This document shows, piece by piece, positions 38,969 through 47,192 of a DNA stretch of 64,000 nt (positions are counted from its first letter, which is position 1; every line of letters begins with the position of its first letter). A program made the translations under genes and the position numbers. The notes beneath the pieces are model-generated. The model saw only the letters and a list, made by a program, of their open reading frames with translations. It was not told the origin of the DNA and did no database searches. Where the stretch lies: contig NZ_RHHV01000019.1 of assembly GCF_003710905.1 (NCBI RefSeq), forward strand, positions 62,001-126,000. The letters are read 5' to 3'. Source of the DNA: Brevibacillus parabrevis. Its GTDB lineage: Bacteria > Bacillota > Bacilli > Brevibacillales > Brevibacillaceae.

Positions 38969-40745
38969 ATGTCTTTGTCGGCAGGCTGCCATGACTTGCT
39001 GTCTGCGTCTGGCAAGGAAACATCATCACTACCTCTGTTCCCTTCCCCGGCTCGCTTTTGACCTCGATGTTCCCGGCGTGGGCGAGAACAAGCTGTTTGG
39101 CGATAGCCATCCCCAGTCCGGTTCCGCTCGTATCCTCTTTGGTGTGCCCCCCGCGATAATAGCGTTCAAACAAGCTCGCTTTTGTTTTTTCGTCCATCCC
39201 CGGACCATTGTCCGCGATGCGAACTGCAAAGCTGTCAGGGGCAGCAAGACTGACCTCTACGCGCACAAGCGTCCCTTTTGGCGTATGCCGGATCGCATTG
39301 GTCAAAATGTTGATGACGATCCGCGAAAACCATTTCGGATCGAGCAGCGCCACGATTTTTTCCTCTTGAGCCTCAAACTCGATCTCGTGCCCAGACGCGC
39401 TCGGCTCGTTTACCAGGTCAGCTGTCATTCTGCGGATCGCCTCCACGACAGACACTGGCTCTTTCATCAGCGGCAGCGCGTGATTTTTTAAACGGTACGT
39501 CAAATTCAAGTCTTCGATCAAGCCATTCATGTAATCGGCTTTCTCCCGGATCGTTCGGCCAAACTGGTTTACTTCCGCCCTGCCCCACTCGTACTGCTCC
39601 GACTCCAGCATGGTCGCATAGCCAAAAATCGAGCTGAGCGGCGTCTTCAAATCATGGGAAAGCCCGGATATCCATTCTTCGCGCGTTTTCTCGATGTCTT
39701 TTTGCCGTTCTTCATTGGTCTGTAAAGTATGGCTCAGCTTCGCCAACGCGTCAAAAATGTCCTGAAAGACGGCGAACGACTTTTTCCGCTTGCCTTTTCG
39801 CGTCGTTCCGATGCGCCGACCGTTTTTGCCAATCGGCTCTGCATAGCGTCCTTGCGCCAGGTTGCCCAGCCAGTTCACCATGTGCAAAAGCGGTTTCCCG
39901 ACCCGCAGCGCATACCAGCTGCCCGCCAGCAGCACAGACACAATCAGGACGGCGCCCACCTGCAAAAACGAATAGGCAATCATGTTGTCGACGGACTCTG
40001 CCGCAGCTCCCGGGCGATACCACGGGTTGGCAACACCCACGATATACGTAAAACCGCTCGCCTTGTCGTAGCGGCTAGTGGTGATGACAGGGACGTTTCG
40101 GCTTTCTTTGCCGTTCTGCAAAATCGGGATCAGGTCGAGCTGCTTAGCTGCATCTGCTGCGTTGTACTCCGCGACGAGCTTGCCTTGCCGATCATAAATG
40201 GCGTACCAGCCCTTTTCTAGGGAGAAGCTGTTCGCAAGCTCGGCAGGAACCGGGGAGCCAGCTGTCGGTTTTGCTGCCAAAAGCTGCGCCATCAAGGCGT
40301 TTTCCGGAGCTGGCGTCCCGTACAGCACGATTACTTTTTGCTCCGACAGCTCCTGTTCTACCACCCAATGCTTCACGTAGTAAGCCGAAGCCTGGTCGTT
40401 TTGCGTCTGCGTGATCCACTCTCCCGGCTCATACGCTTGCGGGATAGTCGCCGGGGTGCGATACGCATACAAAAGCGTCCCTTTCGGATCGATAATCTGC
40501 AGCCAGCCGTTGTGGCTATCGACGCTTTTTTTCACTCGGTCGTTGACACTTATCTTGTCTTGCTCCCATTCGAGCTGCATGCGCAAATCGGAAGCGACCA
40601 GGCGGGACAGATCCGTTTCCAGCTCCTCGTTCATGAGGCGATAGCCCAAAACGATGAGCGAGCCGATCAGGCACAGAAGCAAAACCAGCAAAAAGCCGAA
40701 AAACTGGCGAACGTATTGGATGATCAGCTTTTTGCGCAGATTCAT
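38967..40745 (-). CDS. Sensor histidine kinase
   Basis: A 592-residue membrane kinase: helix one about 12-35, a large extracytoplasmic region (about 36-262), helix two about 262-285, then HisKA with REEWISGLSHDLKTPLSSIFGYATML, N-box NILTNAIRHTPKG, ADNGPGMDEK and GTGLGMAIAKQLVLAHAG. The HDLKTP form of the His box is typical of BceS/YvrG-like kinases. Its ATG overlaps the response-regulator stop. The divergent operon encodes an ABC-2 exporter, a possible target. Confidence 0.92.
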   Translation of the reverse strand: MNLRKKLIIQYVRQFFGFLLVLLLCLIGSLIVLGYRLMNEELETDLSRLVASDLRMQLEWEQDKISVNDRVKKSVDSHNGWLQIIDPKGTLLYAYRTPATIPQAYEPGEWITQTQNDQASAYYVKHWVVEQELSEQKVIVLYGTPAPENALMAQLLAAKPTAGSPVPAELANSFSLEKGWYAIYDRQGKLVAEYNAADAAKQLDLIPILQNGKESRNVPVITTSRYDKASGFTYIVGVANPWYRPGAAAESVDNMIAYSFLQVGAVLIVSVLLAGSWYALRVGKPLLHMVNWLGNLAQGRYAEPIGKNGRRIGTTRKGKRKKSFAVFQDIFDALAKLSHTLQTNEERQKDIEKTREEWISGLSHDLKTPLSSIFGYATMLESEQYEWGRAEVNQFGRTIREKADYMNGLIEDLNLTYRLKNHALPLMKEPVSVVEAIRRMTADLVNEPSASGHEIEFEAQEEKIVALLDPKWFSRIVINILTNAIRHTPKGTLVRVEVSLAAPDSFAVRIADNGPGMDEKTKASLFERYYRGGHTKEDTSGTGLGMAIAKQLVLAHAGNIEVKSEPGKGTEVVMMFPCQTQTASHGSLPTKT

Positions 40746-41458
40746 GCCTGTCTCCCTGGCGTCACCAGCTTGTACCCCAATCCTCTGACGGTAAGCAAAT
40801 ACTTCGGTTGTCCCGGATTTTCCTCGATTCGCTGGCGCAGCTTGTGGATGTGCACCATCACCGTATTTTCATCGAACAGCCCGTACTCGTCCTTCCAGAC
40901 GTGATCGTAAATTTGTTCTTTGGTGAACACGCGATTCGGATTCTGGCAAAAAAACACCAGCAAAGAAAAGACTTGCGCCGGACAGTCAACCTGCTCGTTG
41001 TTCACGGTTAACTCGGCTGCCTCCGCATTGACCTGAAAACGGCCGAAGTCGTAAATTTTCGCTTCCGGCGCAGGTGCTGGCCCTCCCAGCGTTCGGCGCA
41101 AGTGCGCCTTCATCCGGGCGACGACTTCCAATGGATGAAAAGGCTTGGTGATATAATCGTCTGCCCCGTGAGCAAAGCCGCTCAATTTGTCAAAGTCGGT
41201 TCCTTTCGCCGTCAGGAAAAAAATCGGCGCTTTCGTGCGCTGGCGAACAGCGGAGCAAAGCTCAAAGCCGTTTTTGTCCGGCAGCATGACGTCGAGAATC
41301 AGCAAGTCATATTGGCGTTCCTCGACCATCCGCAGCGCCTGTTCGGCTCTTGTGCATGTATCTATATGTACGAAGCCTTCTTTTTGCAAAACGGTTTTTA
41401 GCATGTGCAAAATCGCTTCCTCGTCATCTACCAGCAAAATTCTCGCTTCTTGTTCCAC
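40742..41458 (-). CDS. OmpR-family response regulator
   Basis: A 238-residue regulator: receiver with ILLVDDEEAILHML, phospho-Asp in YDLLILDVMLPDKNG, Lys in YITKPFHPLEVVARM, and a winged helix (about 130-235) ending HIHKLRQRIEENPGQPKYLLTVRGLGYKLV. First gene of a two-gene operon with the kinase. The 136-base gap to the divergent ABC operon should hold both promoters. Confidence 0.94.
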   Translation of the reverse strand: MEQEARILLVDDEEAILHMLKTVLQKEGFVHIDTCTRAEQALRMVEERQYDLLILDVMLPDKNGFELCSAVRQRTKAPIFFLTAKGTDFDKLSGFAHGADDYITKPFHPLEVVARMKAHLRRTLGGPAPAPEAKIYDFGRFQVNAEAAELTVNNEQVDCPAQVFSLLVFFCQNPNRVFTKEQIYDHVWKDEYGLFDENTVMVHIHKLRQRIEENPGQPKYLLTVRGLGYKLVTPGRQA

Positions 41459-41594
41459 ATTCTCACTCCCTTTTCTCCCTCATCATATCACGAGCGGGGG
41501 CGGCCATTATAAAAGATAAGGTAATGGTAAGGTTGCGTTTTCGTAGAGGAAAGATTCATCCTCTATGCTGTAGAAGAAAGGAGCGAATAACACT

Positions 41595-42278
41595 ATGTGG
41601 GCTATTTGCAGGCATGAATATTTTCGTTTGTTCAAAAGTATCAAGTCACTGATTACGATCGCCTTTATCGTCGGCGTGTCGTATTGGGTTTCCGATCTGG
41701 TCAATCAAGCGGCAACTTTGATCCCCCAACAAGAACTGGCGAAGGGACACGCCTTGGGCGTTTTTGTATTGATTATGCTTTTGGGACCGCTCTTCGTCTT
41801 TAGTCTGTCGCATGACGTCATCAACCGTGAGCTGGCAGGCCGGACGATTCGCTTTCTCGTCACCCGCACTTCCCGGAACAAGATCATCCTGGGGAAATTT
41901 CTCGGAATCCTCTGCTTCTGGCTGAGCTGTCTCGTGATTACTTTTGGCGTCGTACTCGCTACTGTGCATACGTTTGACGCCAAAACCTTTTTGCACTGCT
42001 TGTCTCTGCTCGTCTACTGCATTTCGCTGGCTCTCTTGCTGTCTCTCGTAGTTCCGCGCCCGAGCTACACGATGTTTCTCGGAATTGTCGTGGCGATGCT
42101 GCTCCCGGGACTGGGATTGTGGAGCACGTTTTCCGAGCAGCCTGCTGCACAATGGATCGCTTACTTGACTCCGTTTACTTACCTGGAAAAAGGCGGCGCG
42201 TGGGTCGGAGTCATCTGGGGCTATGTCGTCCTGTTTCTCGGCGCTTCCATGTACTTGTTCCAAAGGAGGGATTGTTAA
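41595..42278 (+). CDS. ABC-2 type transporter permease
   Basis: A 227-residue membrane protein with about six helices. MWAICRHEYFRLFKSIKSLITIAF at the start, SHDVINRELAGRTIRFLVTRTSRNKIILGKFLG after the second helix and LTPFTYLEKGGAWVGVIWG near the end are typical of ABC-2 permeases of drug or lipid exporters. GAAAGGAG lies before ATG. Its stop overlaps the start of the ATPase gene (TAATG). Confidence 0.85.
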   Translation: MWAICRHEYFRLFKSIKSLITIAFIVGVSYWVSDLVNQAATLIPQQELAKGHALGVFVLIMLLGPLFVFSLSHDVINRELAGRTIRFLVTRTSRNKIILGKFLGILCFWLSCLVITFGVVLATVHTFDAKTFLHCLSLLVYCISLALLLSLVVPRPSYTMFLGIVVAMLLPGLGLWSTFSEQPAAQWIAYLTPFTYLEKGGAWVGVIWGYVVLFLGASMYLFQRRDC

Positions 42279-43198
42279 TGGCCGTCTTTCAAACGATGGA
42301 ATTGAGCAAACGTTTCGGTGACCGCACCGTCGTCGATCAAGTAAGCCTGTCTGTACAAGGCGGGGAAATCTTCGGGTTTCTCGGGCGAAACGGAGCCGGG
42401 AAGTCTACTTTTATCAACATGCTGACAGGGATTATTCGCCCGACTTCCGGACAAATCGAGATGTTTGGCCAGGACGTCCGCAATGAACAATGGAAACGGC
42501 GCATTGGCGTCTTGCCGGACTATTCCACTTTTTACGACTCTCTGTCGGCTGCCGATCATCTGCGCTATTTTGCCCGTGTCAAAGGGGTTGCCTTGACGAA
42601 TGAGGAGTGCATGCGCATCCTCGGAGCGGTAGAGCTTGCTGAACATGCTTCGCGCAAAGCGAAAACTTTTTCTTTCGGGATGAAAAAGAAACTCGGAATT
42701 GCCCAGGCAATGATCGGCGATCCAGAAATTTTGTTCCTCGATGAACCTACCTCTGGCGTTGACGTCGAATCCGCCCTGCACATTCAGGAGCTGCTGCGCC
42801 GTCTGCACGAGAAGGGCAAAACGATTTTTATGACCTCGCACAACTTGCATGAGGTAGAAAAGATTTGCACCCGCATCGCCATCATGAAAAGCGGAAAAAT
42901 CGCTTCGCTCGGCAGCCTCGACGAGTTGCAGGCAGCGCAGCAGACATGGCGGCAGGTACAAGTTCGCCACTCCGCTTTTGCCACTGACGAGCACCCTGCA
43001 TTGCACGCATTTATCGCATCGCTCGGTCGCAACCTCAGTTGGGGGGATGGTCGCTTTTCGCTTCAAGTGGATGAGGAACAAAAAGTCGCCGCCCTGGTAC
43101 GCGCGCTCGTACAGGAACGCGTGGATATTTACGGCGTGAATGTGGAAGTTCCCTCTCTGGAAAAAATCTTTATGCAGGATGCTGATACCTATGTCTAG
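42278..43198 (+). CDS. ABC transporter ATP-binding protein, drug-exporter type
   Basis: A 306-residue ATPase from ATG 42278 (AAAGGAGGG upstream). Walker A GRNGAGKST, Q-loop VLPDYSTFYDSLSAADHLRYF, signature SFGMKKKLGIAQAM (a degenerate SGG replaced by SFGM), Walker B ILFLDEPTSGVD, His MTSHNLHE, and a C-terminal CcmA/NatA-like domain. Paired with the ABC-2 permease upstream and a small membrane protein downstream. The substrate is unknown; the neighbouring kinase suggests envelope stress or antibiotic response. Confidence 0.92.
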   Translation: MAVFQTMELSKRFGDRTVVDQVSLSVQGGEIFGFLGRNGAGKSTFINMLTGIIRPTSGQIEMFGQDVRNEQWKRRIGVLPDYSTFYDSLSAADHLRYFARVKGVALTNEECMRILGAVELAEHASRKAKTFSFGMKKKLGIAQAMIGDPEILFLDEPTSGVDVESALHIQELLRRLHEKGKTIFMTSHNLHEVEKICTRIAIMKSGKIASLGSLDELQAAQQTWRQVQVRHSAFATDEHPALHAFIASLGRNLSWGDGRFSLQVDEEQKVAALVRALVQERVDIYGVNVEVPSLEKIFMQDADTYV

Positions 43199-43361
43199 CA
43201 AAATGATTTTACTGATTTTGTCCACTGTCTTTGTCTATCGGATTATCTTCAAAAATGACGACTTGTGGACTCCCTCCACATGGCTCCTGATCGGAGTGAT
43301 TACCGTGAACTTGATCATCATCGTCCGGAAGAAATGGACAGAACGCGGTACAGGCGAGTAA
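43191..43361 (+). CDS. Small two-helix membrane protein coupled to the ABC ATPase
   Basis: A 56-residue protein whose ATG lies within the last codons of the ATPase gene (8-base overlap). Hydrophobic stretches MILLILSTVFVYRII and WLLIGVITVNLIIIV flank a short loop, with a basic tail (RKKWTERGTGE). Family unknown; probably an accessory subunit of the exporter. Its ribosome site is weak, so translation should depend on the overlap. Confidence 0.6.
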   Translation: MSSKMILLILSTVFVYRIIFKNDDLWTPSTWLLIGVITVNLIIIVRKKWTERGTGE

Positions 43362-43362
43362 A

Positions 43363-43416
43363 CGAAAAAGACAGCTTTTATCCCGACATTTTTCCGGGAC
43401 GAAGCTGTCTTTTTCG
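43363..43416. terminator. Bidirectional terminator
   Basis: CGAAAAAGACAGCTT pairs with AAGCTGTCTTTTTCG, and an inner CCCG/CGGG stem extends it. Ends the ABC operon and the facing HAD gene. Confidence 0.9.
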
Positions 43417-43426
43417 GCGCAACAGA

Positions 43427-44140
43427 TCACATGAATGATAAGTAAGACGGCAGTTGATCAAGGCGTTCGATCACGGCCAGCGGCTTGTGGTCTGTGATCG
43501 CCGTCTTTCCTTTCGGGTTGAGCCAGATCGCGCTAAAGCCGGCATCGATGGCTCCGGCGACATCTGCTTCCCACGTATCGCCGACAAACAAAACTTCGCC
43601 GCTCGCTGCTTCCAGCCGTTCCCGTGCCGTGGCATAAATGCGCGGGTCTGGCTTGTGATAGCCCAAAAGCTCGGAAATAATCACCCGATCTTGCGGAAAA
43701 TAGGAGGACAACCCTAAACGTTCGAGTTTGATAAACGCCATATCAACCGGGCCGTTGGTGACGATGCCAAGCTTGTGCTGCTCCGCCAGCTGCGCAACGA
43801 TTTGTTGCACGGATGGATCAGGCTGTACGGCATCGAGACACGCCGCCTGGTACGCACGCTGAAAATCGTCCACGTCCCGGGCTTCGATGATCCGGTTGAA
43901 ATCAGCCATTGCCCTTTGCATCCGCAGTTGGCGATACTGCGTGAAATCGTATTTTTTCGCAATGACGTCGATCCACAGATCGTCACCGTGGCGACGCAGC
44001 GCCGAGAGCAGTCCGGCAGCATCCATGCCTGCTGTTAATGCATGAGTGGCAATCGTTTGCTGCATCCCCTGCTCCCAGCAAGCGGAAAAGTCAAACAGCG
44101 TATCGTCGAGATCAAACAGGATCGTACTGAATCGAGACAA
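43427..44140 (-). CDS. HAD-superfamily hydrolase, YjjG/YfnB-like nucleotidase
   Basis: A 237-residue phosphatase with all four HAD motifs: ILFDLDDTLFDF (nucleophile Asp), IVTNGPVDMAF (Thr), YHKPDPRIY (Lys) and VGDTWEADVAGAIDAGF (acid pair), plus a helical cap. The YjjG group removes phosphate from non-canonical pyrimidine nucleotides and keeps the pool clean; this specificity is inferred from overall likeness. Confidence 0.9.
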   Translation of the reverse strand: MSRFSTILFDLDDTLFDFSACWEQGMQQTIATHALTAGMDAAGLLSALRRHGDDLWIDVIAKKYDFTQYRQLRMQRAMADFNRIIEARDVDDFQRAYQAACLDAVQPDPSVQQIVAQLAEQHKLGIVTNGPVDMAFIKLERLGLSSYFPQDRVIISELLGYHKPDPRIYATARERLEAASGEVLFVGDTWEADVAGAIDAGFSAIWLNPKGKTAITDHKPLAVIERLDQLPSYLSFM

Positions 44141-44278
44141 TGTAGGTCACTTCCTCTTCCATTTTTCCTCTAAATAATACCTGCGCAAGGCTCTGTCTTT
44201 TGCTAAGATCATTGTAACGGATTATGAGAGCCGCCATCACGTTTTTGGCATCATTTGCGAAAAAGGAGGAGGATTGAC

Positions 44279-44431
44279 ATGTCAGAAGAGAAGCTTGACC
44301 AGCTGCTGGAAGGAATGAATGAGCTTCGTTTGGTTACTCGCGCTCTTTTGGATCGAAAGGATAAAACAAACGCCAAACTGGATGCTTTGATAAAGGAAGT
44401 GCTGGAGCTAAGGGCACTGTTTCGGAATTGA
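44279..44431 (+). CDS. Small coiled-coil protein, probably frameshifted
   Basis: ATG 44279 behind an excellent site (AAAAAGGAGGAGG) gives 50 residues (MSEEKLDQLLEGMNELRLVT...), heptad-like and helical, stopping at 44431. Read in another frame from about 44403, the helix would continue as AKGTVSELKQDIPVLKQD to a stop at 44463, a far better end for a coiled coil. So a frameshift near 44400 seems to have cut it. Family unknown. Confidence 0.5.
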   Translation: MSEEKLDQLLEGMNELRLVTRALLDRKDKTNAKLDALIKEVLELRALFRN

Positions 44432-44503
44432 AACAAGATATCCCTGTGCTCAAGCAGGATTAGCCTGGCCGATCAGCTTTTTCATCGCCGATTGCCGTAC
44501 GGT

Positions 44504-44914
44504 TTACTTCGCAGCTAACTCTTTTTCCAGAGCTTCTCTCAGTTCCTCCGGCAGTAATATCGACCGCCTCGTGTTGGCATCGATCATCACCATCGTGACA
44601 TCCGCATCGGCCACCAGCTCGTCATGTATGTTGAACAGCTCATGGCGAATCACGAAGCTTTTTTCTTTCACCCGCAGCGCTGTCGTAATCGCATAAACCT
44701 CTTCTCTCATCCGCAGCTCTTTGCGATAGTTGATATTAATATTCACGACTACAGGCATAATGGCCCGCCGCTTCAATTCATCGAGTGTAAATCCGAGCTG
44801 CCAGATCCAGTCAAAACGCGCCCACTCCATATACTCCAAATACTTGGCATTATTCACATGACCGATTACATCAATATCCGTAGACTGCACGGTAAACGCA
44901 AAGCGATGGGCCAT
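44504..44914 (-). CDS. Acyl-CoA thioesterase, 4-hydroxybenzoyl-CoA type
   Basis: A 136-residue hot-dog-fold thioesterase. VQSTDIDVIGHVNNAKYLEYMEWARFDWIWQLGF carries the catalytic Asp and the HVNN motif of the YbgC/FadM group; VNININYRKELRMREEVYAITTALRVKEKSFVIRHELF makes the central strands. It hydrolyses acyl-CoA thioesters. Stand-alone gene with GGAG upstream. Confidence 0.9.
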   Translation of the reverse strand: MAHRFAFTVQSTDIDVIGHVNNAKYLEYMEWARFDWIWQLGFTLDELKRRAIMPVVVNININYRKELRMREEVYAITTALRVKEKSFVIRHELFNIHDELVADADVTMVMIDANTRRSILLPEELREALEKELAAK

Positions 44915-45079
44915 TTTCTCTCACTCCTTGGCTGTTGTTTTCTTTAGTATAACGAAAATCGGCAACTGAGTGAATATTCATTCAAAATTTTCCGAATGAT
45001 CACGCTGTTCTTTCCCGTTGATTCTCCTATAATAAAAGAAAGGACAAGCGCCTATTACGGTACGTGAAAGGATGGTTCC

Positions 45080-45538
45080 ATGTTCGAGCAAGAATTGCTG
45101 CCTTCTCTGCAAACAGCCCGTTCCCGCTATTTGAACACACTTTCGAACCTTAAGGCTGACGAGCTGCCATTGAAGCTCGCTCCCGAATCAAACTCCATTG
45201 GCTTTTTGATTCGCCATATCGCCGAGGTCGAATTTCGCTTCTGTACCATGTTTTTTGCGCGTCCGCTTCCTGATTATATCTCCTCTCTGGCCACGATTGG
45301 TCCAGTCAAGGACGAAGGCAATTTTACTGATATGAATGAGCTTTTAGCTATTTGCGAGGCGTCTTACGATTATCTCGTCGATGCTTTGACCACTCTGCCA
45401 CAGGATGCCTGGGATGTGGCATGCGAAGCTCCCATCGGCACGCTGACTCCCCGTCAGGCTCTCGGTCGCCTGATTTATCATATGGGGTATCATGGCGGAC
45501 AAATCGGCCTGATTCGCAAATACGGCGGCGCAAGATGA
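45080..45538 (+). CDS. DinB family protein
   Basis: A 152-residue four-helix DinB-superfamily protein (DUF664-like): first His in IGFLIRHIAEVEFRF, then RLIYHMGYHGGQIGLIRKYGG with the last two metal ligands, which is the most conserved stretch. A role as a thiol transferase or metal-dependent hydrolase is only family-based. The next gene's ATG overlaps its stop (ATGA), so the two are coupled. Confidence 0.88.
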   Translation: MFEQELLPSLQTARSRYLNTLSNLKADELPLKLAPESNSIGFLIRHIAEVEFRFCTMFFARPLPDYISSLATIGPVKDEGNFTDMNELLAICEASYDYLVDALTTLPQDAWDVACEAPIGTLTPRQALGRLIYHMGYHGGQIGLIRKYGGAR

Positions 45539-46047
45539 CCTTGTCCTTTTCCGGAAAACAACTCGTCATCCGCGAGATGCAGCGTGCTGAGCTGCCGTAC
45601 GTGCTCGATATGTACAACAGCAATCCACAGTACAACTTGCTGCGCTCCCGTACCGACACCATGAACCTTTCCGAGTTGGAAGCGGAGTACCATTCTGCGC
45701 TGGCGATCCCCCATGGCTATTGGCTCCTGCTGACGGTAAAGGAAGCTCCCGTCGGTGTGATGCACGTCGTCCTCTCCAGCGAGCACGATGCGAAAAGCTG
45801 GGTCAGTTTGCTCGTTCTGCATGCGTCCTGGCAACGAAAAGGGCTGGGAACAGAAGCGGTGAAGCTGTTTGAAGACTTTTGCCTATTGCGCGGCACCAAA
45901 CACATTCACCATGGTATTATCGCGTACAATGAACCAGCGCTGCTTTTTTGGGGCAAGCTTGGCTACGAGCAGTATCGTCAAGTAGAAGCACCTGTCGGGC
46001 AGTTGACACAGCCTGTCCTGCTGGTCGCCAAATGGCTTGAAGCTTGA
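45535..46047 (+). CDS. GNAT family N-acetyltransferase
   Basis: A 170-residue enzyme from ATG 45535, overlapping the DinB stop. LVIREMQRAELPYVLDMYNSN opens the fold, and LVLHASWQRKGLGTEAVKLFEDFC is motif A with the acetyl-CoA loop QRKGLG; IAYNEPALLFWGKLGYEQYRQVE is motif B. Substrate unknown. Confidence 0.9.
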   Translation: MTLSFSGKQLVIREMQRAELPYVLDMYNSNPQYNLLRSRTDTMNLSELEAEYHSALAIPHGYWLLLTVKEAPVGVMHVVLSSEHDAKSWVSLLVLHASWQRKGLGTEAVKLFEDFCLLRGTKHIHHGIIAYNEPALLFWGKLGYEQYRQVEAPVGQLTQPVLLVAKWLEA

Positions 46048-46080
46048 ACTCTCATCCCGATAACAAGGAGGTGAATCACA

Positions 46081-46125
46081 ATGAAGCGCCACCTGTATGA
46101 ATGTGATGTGCCTGTCCTCGCCTAG
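46081..46125 (+). CDS. Possible 14-residue leader peptide before the DMT exporter
   Basis: ATG 46081 with a very strong site (AAGGAGGTGA, six bases upstream) encodes MKRHLYECDVPVLA. Its last codons and stop lie in a hairpin (CCTCGCC 46116-46122 with GGTGAGG 46128-46134) followed seven bases later by six T residues. The layout resembles translational attenuation leaders of resistance or export genes. Confidence 0.45.
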   Translation: MKRHLYECDVPVLA

Positions 46126-46210
46126 TCGGTGAGGAAGCGTCTTTTTTCCTGCCTCCCGGCTATACAAGCCTATTTGTACGGATCAGATCATTCCGGGAGG
46201 GATTGTTGTT

Positions 46211-47137
46211 ATGTCGTATTCACCATGGAAACAGTCATTGCTTGGCGCCATCTGCCTGACACTTGCGGCAGCGATTTGGGGCGGCGTGTATGTCGTGAGC
46301 AAAGTCGTACTGGAAGTCATTCCGCCGTTTACTTTGTTGATCCTGCGATTCGGCATCGCTTTGCTCGTGTTGGGGGCATTCGCTTTGGCCCGCAAGGAAG
46401 TCGTTCAGAAAAGAGATTATCCGTTGCTCATGGGCATTGCTTTTGTCGGGGTCACGATCTCGATTGCAGCCCAATTTCTCGGCACCAAGCTCTCTACGGC
46501 GCATATGGGCGCCCTGATTACTTCCGCGTCTCCAGCTTTTATTGCGATTTTTGCCGTCTGGCTGCTGAAAGAAAGCATTCACTTCAAGCAAGCCGCCGGA
46601 ATCGTGCTTGCAACGGTTGGCGTGATCATCGTAATCGGTGTGCCAGATCAGGCGGATGCCCAATCGTCATTGACGGGAAACCTGATTCTGTTGGTCGCAG
46701 CAGTAAGCTGGGGGCTGTACACCGTCCTTAGCAAAAAAGCGACGCAGCGTTATTCCTCGCTGCTTGTCACAACGTATGTCGCTTTGTTCGGGCTCGTCTT
46801 CACAAGTCCTGTCATGCTCTGGGAGCTATCTGTCACCCCGATATCGTGGCAATTTGGCTGGGAGATTTGGGCGGGCGTCCTGTATATCGGGCTAATCTCG
46901 ACTGCCGGAGCGTTTTATTTGTGGAACAAGGGCTTTGAGCTTATGCAAGCTGGCAGTGGCGCAGGCTTCTTTTTCGTCCAGCCGATTGTCGGAGCTTTTC
47001 TCGGCTGGCTGTTGCTCCACGAACACCTGGGCACCAGCTTTTTCGTTGGAGCTGCCTTCATTTTTCTCGGCGTAGCCTTGTCCAATCTGCGCAAGCGCAC
47101 TGCCACTGAAACCGCCGATTCAGCGAAAAGATCATAA
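46211..47137 (+). CDS. EamA/DMT superfamily transporter
   Basis: A 308-residue membrane protein with ten helices in two EamA repeats; the first starts LAAAIWGGVYVVSKVVLEVIPPFTLLILRFGIALLVL, the second ends FFFVQPIVGAFLGWLLLHEHLGTSFFVGAAFIFLGVALSN. Members export metabolites, amino acids or drugs. GGGAGGG lies upstream of ATG 46211. A short peptide gene precedes it. Confidence 0.92.
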   Translation: MSYSPWKQSLLGAICLTLAAAIWGGVYVVSKVVLEVIPPFTLLILRFGIALLVLGAFALARKEVVQKRDYPLLMGIAFVGVTISIAAQFLGTKLSTAHMGALITSASPAFIAIFAVWLLKESIHFKQAAGIVLATVGVIIVIGVPDQADAQSSLTGNLILLVAAVSWGLYTVLSKKATQRYSSLLVTTYVALFGLVFTSPVMLWELSVTPISWQFGWEIWAGVLYIGLISTAGAFYLWNKGFELMQAGSGAGFFFVQPIVGAFLGWLLLHEHLGTSFFVGAAFIFLGVALSNLRKRTATETADSAKRS

Positions 47138-47146
47138 ACAAACGCG

Positions 47147-47184
47147 AAAAAGGACAGCTGGCAACTCGCTCGCTGTCCTTTTTT
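47147..47184. terminator. Bidirectional terminator
   Basis: AAAAAGGACAGC pairs with GCTGTCCTTTTTT around a 13-base loop. Between the DMT exporter and the facing peptidase gene. Confidence 0.88.
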
Positions 47185-47192
47185 CCATGCCG

